From Isohypsibius dastychi (taxonomy: Eukaryota; Tardigrada; Eutardigrada; Parachela; Isohypsibiidae): DNA of 10,618 bases. The position numbers and the translations under genes were made by a program. The stretch is from positions 1 to 10,618 of the forward strand of contig JAQIWT010001487.1 in the NCBI GenBank assembly GCA_034696485.1, given 5' to 3'. The notes beneath the pieces were generated by a model. That model saw nothing but the letters and a program-made list of their open reading frames with translations. It was not told where the DNA came from and made no database searches. Positions 1 to 8,166 of the stretch are shown here, piece by piece (within the stretch, counting starts at the first letter, position 1; each line of letters begins with the position of its first letter).

Positions 1-155
1 ATTTTTGGCACGAAATTAGGGATTTTCCGCAGCGAGTATCACGCCGCAATCCCAGAAATATAAAACAAAATACCCTTCTTCACCACCCACACTAACTTCG
101 TGTCAAAACGAAATAAAACGAAATTTGGCTGGAATGACTGAAATACAATGGCAAA
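1..155. other. 3' flank of TECPR1
   Basis: This is AT-rich sequence downstream of the TECPR1 stop codon on the minus strand, expected to hold its 3' UTR. I find no canonical AATAAA on the minus strand here, so a variant signal may be used or the site may lie outside the window. Confidence 0.4.
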
Positions 156-3100
156 TCAACACTTCTCGTTCAAAAACGAATTTCTACAAGAACCAGTCGC
201 CGCAAATACGCCTTGCTCCCATCCGCTTCCCATCAATTCATCAGGACGAACACCGGTCCTTCGAGCGAAAACCGGCATATCTTGCTCAGGAAGTTTCATT
301 ATGACCAGCAGCTGGTCATCGAAACTAACCGAGATGACCAGAATGTTGTTCTCCACCAGCGTCCACTCAGTCCCTTCCGGAAAAGCAGCCGAATAACTGC
401 CTCGGAAATACAGATTGTTATCTTGCGATAAAGTCCAAACTGAATTTCCCCCAACTTCCACCGATCTTAGCACAGCGTCATCAGCTGGTCTCTCAACCTG
501 AAAACACAAAAGAAATGAAAACCTTATTCAAATTTAGATTTGAAAACATAACGATCATTTCCCAAAATTTGCAAAACAGAAAAAAATTAAATATTTAAAT
601 CAATTTGTTATATAATTTCTTAGAAATTCCAAATTGATTACCGAAAAAGAATTTTAGTTCAAATTTAATTTTTCCGGAGTCACGTTTGTTTTCACCTGGA
701 ACCAATACAATCCATCCATCTTATCTCTCGTTCCATTTCTGACAAACGGAACTCCATCGCAAGAAATGCCCCATACGCAAAACGGTCCCACACTAATATG
801 TACAAACGGACTAGGCGTCTTCACCGGAATCCAAGCTTCCCCTTGCGGACTCTTCATTGAAACGCGGTCTCGTACCAACACAGATCCATCGACAGTAATC
901 GCCCAAATCGGAATAATATCGCCAGATTTCACACCGGCACAAATCGAAATCGATTTCACTTTTGTTGTCGGACCCGGAAGCCACGGGCCATGACTCTCGA
1001 CTTTCATCTGCCTCCACCAGCGACGTCGTCGTACGCAGTCAGTAAGAAGCTTCTTCGCATGATAATATCCCGGGAAGTCAAAAGCATAGCGCCACCCATC
1101 TTCATCGGCATCTTTCCAGTCAATTTGCCAATCGGAATCCCATTTCCAGGAGCTAGAAGGAAGTTGGAATGAATCTTTGGTTAGCTGCAGTCTTCCAGAT
1201 TCGTCCGACCATAACCACCTAAAACAAATTTCTTCTCATTTTGCGTAATCCAACGAAAACGAAAAAAATCTGCTGACCTGTCGGATGGCAAAGGAACAGA
1301 TGAGTATCCCCCAAGAGGGTTCCAGCGCTGATTTTCATAAACTTCAACAACATGCGAATCCGTTTGAATCCGTTTTTCCAATCCGGTTCTCCCAACATAA
1401 CTTCCGGTCCATATCCATATCGCATTATTTTGACCCAGAGCCCATGTAATCCCGGAGGCTGATTCGATGGATGCAAAATGGCCTTCAAGGCTCATCCACT
1501 TAAGATTGGGCATAGGTTGAGGGAGTTTCGAAATGCAAAGCAGAGGACTTCCGGAGACCGGCGCAAGGATCCATAAAACGGCACTTCTAGTTATGTCTCT
1601 GTTCTTTTGTGCGCTCAGCAAATAAGTCGTTACAAGATCTTTCCAATTGTCCAACTCTGTTCTTGGTCCAGTAATCCGCAGAGGAGAATGCGCCCGAGTG
1701 AAGAAAGCCGTAAATAGCCAGAGTTCGCAATTCTCCTGTGGATTCTCATTAAGAACTACGGAGGTCACATCGGCAAGTTGAACAGACATCTTGATCCACT
1801 TCCCCTCAATTTTTAAACAGGAATCCACGTCGTTCTCTGACGAGCATTGTATCTCCAAAGCACAGTCGTCCCATTCAGAGTTCCTCACCGACCAAACGCG
1901 AGCTCTTCCTTTATGATTCCAGTCACCCCGATCAACAACTCTTTCAAAATTCTGAAAAGCCGTCATTTCTCTTTCAGATCTTTTCTGGAGCTGGTTGAAT
2001 ATCTCATCTCTCCACATTTCACCATCATCCCATAGCGATGAGCTGGAATCGACAAAACCGGCGGTCGCATTTATCCAAATCCACGGGCTCGTATTATTAT
2101 CTCCCGCGGCTTTGTTGTTACCTCCAATATTCAACTTTTTCCACCGCTTCCCATGAGGGTCATCCAGACTGACTCCGCATCGCCAATAAATTTGTTGGTC
2201 CTCATGGCCGATTGCAAAGACCTCACCATTCCGGCTGATTGAAAGACAATCTGCGGAGAAATCCGCAATCTTCACCCAAGATAAACCGGACAGCGAAGAA
2301 TCTCGTATTCCTTGACGAAACCAAACCGAAAAATCTTTGGTGATTGCCCAGACGGTATTTGGTCCAGCGGCGATATGAATCAAGAGGAATGATCCACCTG
2401 CGCAAAAAAAACATGGTATACACCAGCCGAATTAATAGAAGTCTTCAACTTTTAAGGAATACGAAAGTACCGTACCGGGAGGTTCCACCAGGCACCATCC
2501 AGTTCCGAAAGGATGATCGCGAGATATCCCCATGCGGCACAACGCCCATCCTTGCGTGGTTACAGCCCAAACATTTTCAAGTGGACCACATGATATTTGG
2601 CAGACTTCCGTTCGCTGCGGAAGTTCGACAACAGTCCATGTAATTCCGTTGTAAGCATTGCTCAGCTGACATTTCTCACGAATGTAAACTTGATTGTTGG
2701 CAGTGACGGCCCAGAAAAATACTGAAGAAGGTCGATCGGTGTAGGAAACATCACATCCGCCGGCGCTAATATCCACAAATGCAATTTCGTTCTCCATCGG
2801 CAAATCATAGACCATTCTTGCCCAGCGATTTGTCGCGCGATATTTGCAATAACGAATCCATTTTCTTCGACGAACCATTGAGTTCCATTTCTTCTCGGTA
2901 TGATATAAGGCTGGAAAATCAACTGCGTATGACCAACCCTACACGAAATTACACATTTACAAAATGAACACATAAAGTAAACCGAAACATTTACTTCCGG
3001 TCCAAGCAACTTTCCGTCCAGGCTTTCTTCGATTTCCCACTGCTGACTCTCCCAGCTCCAATGTTGTGATGGAAGTTCAATACTTTCCCTGGTTCGTTCA

Positions 3101-3534
3101 TAGACGCCACTTTCGTCGGACCAGTTATACCTGAAGAAAAGAACTTCGTCGGAAACATACTTCAAAATCACCAATCCTGCCCTACCTGTCCGTAGGGAGC
3201 AGGGTATCCGAAAATCCCCGCATCGGCGTCCATCGTTCGTTTTCATACGTAGACACTTTTTTGCGGATCGGGGTAACGGGCTCTGTTACCCAAACGTAAA
3301 CCTAACAAGGAAACATCTGGTAGTTGTTGTTGTTTCCAAAACACACGGAAAAATTACTTTCAAATCCGAACCGATTCCGTATAAAACATCTCTTGGCTGA
3401 CTGGCAAAAGCGATTCGTTTGATCTCCACCGCAGAATCGATCGGCGTCGCGCTATTCCCCAGTTTCACAGACGACACTCTTCCATTTGCCTGAACCAGAT
3501 AAAATTTGGAAGCTTCGGTTCTGGCAGCCATCAT
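156..3534 (-). CDS. TECPR1: TECPR1-like tectonin/DysF/PH protein, 7 exons
   Basis: Exons by descending position: 3534-3358, 3301-3186, 3130-2995, 2938-2476, 2397-1278, 1218-696, 497-156. All introns are GT-AG and the joined frame is open for 958 aa. Seen in order: a short N-terminal repeat; DysF domain 1 (about 78-180: YENERW, WSDESG, then KKWNSMVRRRKW); about four tectonin repeats (WAVTANNQVYIRE, VWAITKDFSVWFR); a short linker; a PH-like domain (about 452-560); DysF domain 2 (about 651-745: YENQRW, WSDESG, VRRRRWW); and about four C-terminal repeats ending near RRTGVRPDE. This order is that of TECPR1, a lysosome/autophagosome protein that binds ATG5-ATG12 and drives LC3 lipidation on damaged membranes. 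W161 aligns with human W154, reported as needed for sphingomyelin binding. The protein is about 200 residues shorter than human (about 1165), mostly from the linker before the PH domain. A second Met follows directly at 3531. The last intron (198 nt) is unusually long here. Confidence 0.93.
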
Positions 3535-4191
3535 CAGAATGCTCAGTGGTTAGCAAGGCATTGCTCCAGTTGCCACCAGGAATCTTGTTAGGTAAGAATC
3601 AATCACACGGTTTCCCACCAGAATGAAAGAGGAAGGAACAGCTATGTCAGATCGATTCAAAGAGAAAAAAAAGAGTGAGAGCGAAACCAAGCCAAATAAA
3701 AAACGAAAACATTTGTGAAATGCTCGGGGTTAACGTGATAGAAAACCGAAAGCCCCGGACGCTGCCACACATCGGATACAAATTACTGTGGACTGTGGAC
3801 TGTGGACTGTTTACTGTGGACGTTGTTTCTGTCAAATTGCCGATGTACAAACTCTAAATCTGGGTTATGGGCGATGATGTGACACTGATTTGTGGGCTTT
3901 GAATTCGAACACGCGACAGGACAATGCAAGTTTTTATCGTGGAGACAGGAAAGATTTCAGGCATAGTTCAACATCACATGCAGTGCAAAATATAAAATTC
4001 TGTGCAAAAAGGCTGTGCAGGTTCAAGTTTATAGACAAATAGCAGAAGACCACTATTGAATACAAAAAAGAGTGCAAGGTGTGCTAAGCGGACGATTCCG
4101 GACGACCAGGAAGAGATGCATGGAGTGGTGAATCCACGCTTGACCGACTGATAACCGGAAGTCACACGGTGCAGAGAACATCTTGGAGGTC
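3535..4191. other. intergenic: TECPR1 upstream region and 3' flank of the Gly/Trp peptide gene
   Basis: This 657-bp gap lies between two minus-strand genes. It must hold the 3' UTR of the peptide gene (right side) and the TECPR1 promoter (left side). I see no TATA box in front of TECPR1 and no coding exon. The one distinct element is a heptamer tandem repeat at 3785-3819. No canonical minus-strand AATAAA was found for the peptide gene. Confidence 0.5.
3785..3819 (+). repeat. heptamer tandem repeat, five ACTGTGG-type units
   Basis: Three perfect ACTGTGG units (3785-3805) are followed by ACTGTTT and one more ACTGTGG. The array lies about 250 bp upstream of the TECPR1 start. It is a short minisatellite-like array of unknown role. 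Confidence 0.8.
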
Positions 4192-4614
4192 TCAACGTTT
4201 CCATCCGCCCCAACCACCCCATGAGTTTCCGCCCCATCCTCCCCAACCGTTATTACCTCTGAAAAAAAGCCAACCGTGAGAAAAAACATGCAATATGAAC
4301 TGAGATTTCAAACTCTCACCCCCATCCTCCCCATCCACCGTGACCTCCACTGTGACCTCCCCAGCCACCACCCCAGCCGCCTCCCCAGCCACCTCCCCAT
4401 CCACTGCAAAGAAATACAATTAAACAGGGTCGTCGTGCATCAGATTCAGCCCGGTTGCACAAAGCATAGCACATCGATTTTGATTTTCGAACGCTGATGT
4501 AAAAGCAAAAACCTCTTACCCTCCACCACCCCATCCTCCACCTCCGGAATAAGCCATCGAAACCGCTCCCAGAAGGACGAACAGGACAAGAAGGAGAGCT
4601 GACCTTGACTCCAT
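4192..4614 (-). CDS. secreted glycine/tryptophan-rich peptide precursor, 3 coding exons
   Basis: Exons: 4614-4520, 4403-4320, 4258-4192. Introns of 116 and 61 nt have clear signals (GTAAGA...TTTGCAG and GTGAGA...TTTTCAG). The product is 81 aa. It starts MESRSALLLVLFVLLGAVS, a textbook signal peptide, with likely cleavage near AYS at 21-23. The mature part, about 58 aa, is almost all Gly and Trp in GGW/GGGW repeats. It has 12 Trp, two His and two Asn-containing breaks, no Cys, and ends GGWKR. Both introns are phase 2 and split a Gly codon, so the middle exon is a symmetric 84-nt repeat cassette. The family is not recognised. Composition resembles the Gly-rich YGGW-type neuropeptide-like/caenacin antimicrobial peptides of nematodes, or cuticle and secreted adhesive proteins, but this is analogy only. 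The acceptor TTTCAG directly abuts the ATG. Confidence 0.87.
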
Positions 4615-4702
4615 CTGAAACGCAACAAACCACATGAAAACGAGCTCAGAAACAACGAATGCGAACTTCAGAGCAAAAGGTCACTGCAAGCAAAATTCTT
4701 AC
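4615..4702 (-). other. probable 5' UTR intron of the Gly/Trp peptide gene
   Basis: On the minus strand a donor GCG|GTAAGAATTT (intron starts at 4702) and an acceptor TTTCAG ending at 4615 bound an 88-nt intron. The start codon is the first triplet after the acceptor. If the organism trans-splices leaders, the same acceptor could serve as a trans-splice site instead. Confidence 0.6.
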
Positions 4703-4849
4703 CGCGTTGCAATAGGGATCAGGGTGTTTGGGTAGCTGCGAGGAATGCGAGAATATGAGAGAACACTATAGATTCACACGAAGATGGACAAAACGTGGAG
4801 CTCAAAATCTGCAAAATCCGCTTGACAATTTCCACAGGCTCGTCTCAAG

Positions 4850-4857
4850 CTTTTATA
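4850..4857 (-). promoter_or_regulatory. TATA box for the Gly/Trp peptide gene
   Basis: TATAAAAG is present on the minus strand. It would place transcription start near 4825, giving a first non-coding exon from there to 4703, followed by the UTR intron. Confidence 0.6.
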
Positions 4858-5469
4858 CGGTTGCGGAAAATTTGGGAGAAACCCGTAAAACGAAGCGTGA
4901 AAGAGAGGAGGCAGGAACAGGCCAGACGCCCATTCAGGTACGGTCCACGCCGAGGCGGGGCCAAAAGAATGACCGCAGGTCGTAGACAGCGTCGGTAAAT
5001 TCGGCCACTCGCATGGCCAAGTTCACACTCACAGCCGTACCTGGCTGCAGTCAGCCAGGCCAGATCACAGTAGCATGCGATCAGTGACCAACAACCAGTA
5101 ACCGGAAGTCCGAGCTGGGTAAAGCAGCAATACGAAAATGTGAAAATTTTAGTTTGAAATTTTCTGGGTTGTCCAATACATTCAACGAGAAGGAAAACCT
5201 CAAAAACCCACATGTCACTTCCAATGCTTTTAATACACTAAAACGTAACGTGCTTTGACAAGGCAGTTTCAAGATACAAAATAAAGCAAAGCGTGGTTAT
5301 TTCAGCTGCAAACGGAAGCCTGGTAATCTATGTTCTTATTCTTATCAGTTTTGATCACCGTAGATGCGCCGGTGGTCAGATAAGGGAAATTTGTCTCATG
5401 CCAATGGAAGTATTGATATTTCATCCAGAGAGGGTCATCAATCAAAACTGGACCAACCTCGACTGCTTC
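4858..5469. other. divergent intergenic region between the peptide gene and the bHLH gene
   Basis: About 600 bp separates two divergently transcribed TATA promoters. No coding exon is supported. It contains two GATA-type sites (5341-5348 and 5377-5384) and E-boxes CACATG (near 5210) and CAGCTG (5303-5308). It probably carries control elements for both genes. Confidence 0.5.
5341..5384. promoter_or_regulatory. pair of opposed GATA-factor sites
   Basis: CTTATCAG at 5341-5348 (reverse complement CTGATAAG) and CAGATAAG at 5377-5384 match the WGATAR consensus in opposite orientations, 36 bp apart. They lie about 90-130 bp upstream of the bHLH TATA box. Binding is inferred from motif match only. 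Confidence 0.35.
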
Positions 5470-5480
5470 TATATATATAA
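5470..5480 (+). promoter_or_regulatory. TATA box for the bHLH gene
   Basis: TATATATATAA lies 72 bp upstream of the ATG at 5552. This predicts transcription start near 5505 and a 5' UTR of about 45 nt. Confidence 0.6.
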
Positions 5481-5551
5481 TCTGACCGTGTCCGAAAATA
5501 TTTCATTCATCCAATATTCAGTTTGAAATTTTCTCAGATCGCAGATTAATT

Positions 5552-5938
5552 ATGGAAAGCAGTTCTATTAAGCCAGATTCCGATTCAAATGACTCCAATC
5601 GAGATGGAGCAACTTTAAGGGAAAGGTCACGAATGCATGCGATCAACGAGGCTTTCGACAGGCTACGCCAGGTAACCCACTATTTGTTGCAAAACGGCTT
5701 TGGCTTTACCGATCGTGTTTTTCTGCAGGTTATTCCTCGTTCAAATCTTGCTGATCATCAGCGTTTGTCGAAAATCGCGACACTCCGTCTGGCAATCCAT
5801 TACATTCATGCACTTCAAAAGATTCTGGAAAGAAGTGGTGGACTCATCAGACCAATCCAAGCAACGACCACCCAGGAGTACAAAAAAGACAGAAAAAAGC
5901 AACCGGCGACAAAGATGAGGAAAAAGCACGCGAAGTGA
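5552..5938 (+). CDS. small basic helix-loop-helix transcription factor, 2 exons
   Basis: Exons 5552-5671 and 5729-5938 are joined across a 57-nt GTAACC...CTGCAG intron, giving 109 aa. The bHLH domain fills about residues 19-73. It has the basic region LRERSRMHAINEAF, with E24 the E-box-contacting Glu, then helix 1 (AFDRLRQVIP), the loop SNLADHQ and helix 2 (RLSKIATLRLAIHYIHALQKIL). The tail (81-109) is Lys/Arg-rich, possibly nuclear-targeting. It looks like a group A tissue-specific factor of the Fer/PTF1A-Twist-Atonal type, expected to bind CANNTG as a heterodimer with an E protein; I cannot fix the subfamily. The usual Asn two residues before the first Arg of RER is Thr (T21). The start has A at -3. 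Its stop lies 8 bp from the opposing DCTN4 stop. The intron is a multiple of three without a stop. Confidence 0.88.
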   Translation: MESSSIKPDSDSNDSNRDGATLRERSRMHAINEAFDRLRQVTHYLLQNGFGFTDRVFLQVIPRSNLADHQRLSKIATLRLAIHYIHALQKILERSGGLIRPIQATTTQEYKKDRKKQPATKMRKKHAK

Positions 5939-5946
5939 TCACTCAA

Positions 5947-7747
5947 TCAGCTAGCTTTTCCCAAATTCATATCGATGCGGAGATCGATCCACGAAGACGT
6001 TTCATGGTCAGCAGAGTCCCCTTTCTCATCAACAGGTTTTTCGGCTGCGAAAATTGTCGCTTGAGTGTCCTCGTAATTGTAACGTATCCGAAAGGAGACC
6101 TGGAAGATTTAATAAACTCAAGAATTCAAAAAGTCTGGATCCTTGTAATTAATTACCCAATTATCAACTTCGCTGCTCTGTGGTATGCAGGAGAAGCGAA
6201 CTCCAACAACGTATAACTTTCGAAACGCGATGGTTCTAGAACAAAGCAATAACTTCAAACGTGTGCAATTTAAACCGCCGGAAATCCATCTTACGCTGGA
6301 TCGTCATTCGGCTGCGTTGTAACCGCTTCTTTGCCTTTCTCGTCGATTCCGGACGCGCAGTTTCTGCTCAAAAGGGTCACCGGTGTTTTTGGGATGACGA
6401 GATCTTGAATGATAACACCATCAATCCATTTGGGTACGGGTTCGTCAACCGGAAGTGACGAAAAGGTCATCTCGATATGATGATTCAATGGGTTACTGAT
6501 AACCACGCAAAAATCTGAAACTTTTCCGACAACCAGAACAAGCTTGGCAGGCTTGATGGTTGGAACAAAGAGAGGAGCAGAGAGCATCATCCTGAACTTG
6601 ATAGTGTTCACTAAGAATGATGTACAATCTTGCGGAAATAAGTAAAACTAAGAAATTTCGAGAAGACAACAAACCCGCGGGTTCCATTTTTAGAAGCACG
6701 TGTTGGCAAGCTTTACATCTCCATGCTCTTCGACAGGAGAGTAATTTGTTCCTGGGTAATAATTCCGTGGATAATTTACAGTTTGTCGAAGGGTAGCGCA
6801 GTTTCTGATCAAGCGACAGCCGCTTTTCCGCAACATCCGGTGCAATTGCGCTGAAGAGCTTCTCTTCCGAAGATTCTGTCAGATTCGAAAAGTGCTGTGA
6901 GGGCTTCAGTTTTGCTTCCAACACGACCACATCCGGTTGCAATATTCCACCAAGTTTCTTTTGCGCCACGGAAACTAGCTTGTACTTGTCCACAACGGGA
7001 GTATGCGAACCGACCCGAAAACGTCTTGATTTATCCTTCACTTTAAGGGCAGTTGTCCCTTTCTCCAAAATGCTTAAACCCTGCGAATTATTCAATTTGC
7101 GACCACATTAACAGGATTATAAACTTCGCCCCGCGCAAACCTGAAAGTAATTGGAGAGAGCTACGATTTCTTCTCGAGGATCTCCAGATGCTTCCGCTTG
7201 GAATTTCCACGGGCTGGAGATGGATGGCAGCTTCGAAGCATCCGGAATTCCGACTGATCGAGTTGACCACCGACAACTCTGACATGTTAAGTAGTATTTC
7301 CTAGAACACGACTTCAATTTCTAGTACTTCTATGTTTCTGCTTTTGTTTCAAATTTCAAACCGCAACGTACCTGTCAGCAACTGCCACAGGTGCACCGTC
7401 TGGGTTTGGAACAATTTTAGCAACCAACGTCTGCTTGCAAATAGGACAATCGTAGCACTGCGGACACCTAGAGAACCAAAATCATATATACCAAATTCGA
7501 ATGAAAGCAGTGTGTAATACCTTGTTTCTTTCTCTCCCGTTTCTGCGAGAGTGAACGTTTCGGCGCAGCTCGAGCACCTCTTAGCTTCGATTTCGCAAGA
7601 CATACCCTTCTGATCACGAAGCTCCTTGCAGAACTGACAGAACATGAGCCAGTAAATGGATCCGTGAAGTTTTCCGTCCGAATAGATCACCTTGTCGCTC
7701 TCTCGGAGATACGGTGGCAGTAGATCTGGTGCGACCGGGGCAGCCAT
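5947..7747 (-). CDS. DCTN4: dynactin subunit 4 (p62), 7 exons
   Basis: Exons by descending position: 7747-7521, 7467-7372, 7300-7141, 7080-6675, 6628-6295, 6235-6157, 6099-5947. Introns are 53, 71, 60, 46, 59 and 57 nt and phases agree throughout, giving 484 aa (human about 460). p62 sits at the pointed end of the dynactin Arp filament, with Arp11, p25 and p27, and helps cargo and cortical targeting of dynein. Seen: an N-terminal zinc-binding Cys cluster, C37/C40 (FCQFC), C51, C58/C61, C77/C80 and C83/C86 (RCPQCYDCPIC), C114/C117 (YYLTCQSCRW), and later C283/C286 (RCKACQH). All match the family pattern. The C-terminal half keeps IKFRMMLSAPLFVP, VVISNPLNH and DDPATIAFRK. The last two exons were found by splicing past an apparent stop at 6291-6293, which is really the donor GTAAG. 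The start at 7747 has G at +4. Confidence 0.93.
6111..6116 (+). terminator. candidate polyadenylation signal of the bHLH gene
   Basis: AATAAA is the first canonical signal after the bHLH stop, 173 nt downstream. It lies inside the last intron of DCTN4 on the other strand. If used, the bHLH transcript would run antisense across the whole last DCTN4 exon. Confidence 0.4.
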
Positions 7748-8166
7748 ACTTACTGTTTTTGGAATCTTGTTCAAAAGGAAGTTCCTCGTTCCGAAACGTA
7801 AAACCACACTGGAAAATCAAACAGCATGAGGATTGAGGATTGAGAATAATTGGCCGTCTGTTGAGTTGAGTTGATTTCGCATGTAACCGTACAGACGGAG
7901 CCGTCTGTTTTGGTTTGATTCTGAAGCGTCCGAAACGTCTTCAATCTTGACTCCGGCGAGGGGGTAAACTATAAATTGACAGCCAGTGATGCAGGGGTCC
8001 TTTTCTGGGTGACTAAACGACTTCGGTTGTTGTCGTTTTAGGCCGCAGACGCCGTTGAGGAGGTACGAAATGTGAAGTTTCTGCTCCCCAACTTTTTAAA
8101 AGTGCTGTGCATGTACCAGGTTCCAGGTAAATCCACGTTTGATCATATTGGCTCGCTGTATATGAG
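7748..8166. promoter_or_regulatory. head-to-head promoter region of DCTN4 and NDUFB3
   Basis: The 419 bp between the two start codons must hold both promoters. On the DCTN4 side there is a CCAAT box on the minus strand (7849-7853), about 100 bp before its ATG. Nearby are a (GTTGA)x3 run (7860-7874) and three copies of CCGTCTG (7854-7860 +, 7892-7898 -, 7901-7907 +). On the NDUFB3 side TATAAAT lies at 7970-7976. A 7-bp inverted repeat AAACGAC/GTCGTTT (8015-8021 and 8032-8038) could form a stem-loop. A TTTTCCAG acceptor-like site on the minus strand (ending at 7809) could belong to a DCTN4 5' UTR intron. Confidence 0.55.
7891..7908. repeat. perfect inverted repeat, 8-bp arms, 2-bp spacer
   Basis: ACAGACGG-AG-CCGTCTGT lies between the DCTN4 and NDUFB3 start sites. 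A further CCGTCTGTT copy occurs at 7854-7862. This suggests a dimeric regulator site, which is not identified. Confidence 0.7.

Noticed and set aside
148-396. Plus-strand open frame starting at an ATG, opposite the last TECPR1 exon
   Set aside because: It is an antisense shadow of a well-supported exon and resembles no family.
3895-3920. T-loop-like GTTCGAATTC on the minus strand
   Set aside because: No matching acceptor stem, anticodon arm or A box could be found, so it is not a tRNA.
4138-5115. Repeated AACCGGAAGT (ETS-like) motifs near 4149 and 5100
   Set aside because: The motif is short, also occurs in coding sequence near 6445, and has no consistent position relative to start sites.
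5935-6216. Plus-strand open frame directly after the bHLH gene
   Set aside because: It begins with GTG and is antisense to the last two DCTN4 exons, which match the family closely.
6291-6293. TAA on the minus strand as the end of DCTN4
   Set aside because: It is part of a GTAAG donor; splicing to 6235 continues with the conserved DDPATIAFRK and the family C terminus.
7748-7807. In-frame N-terminal extension of DCTN4
   Set aside because: It would need a GTG start and has no family match, while ATG at 7747 begins just before the conserved region.
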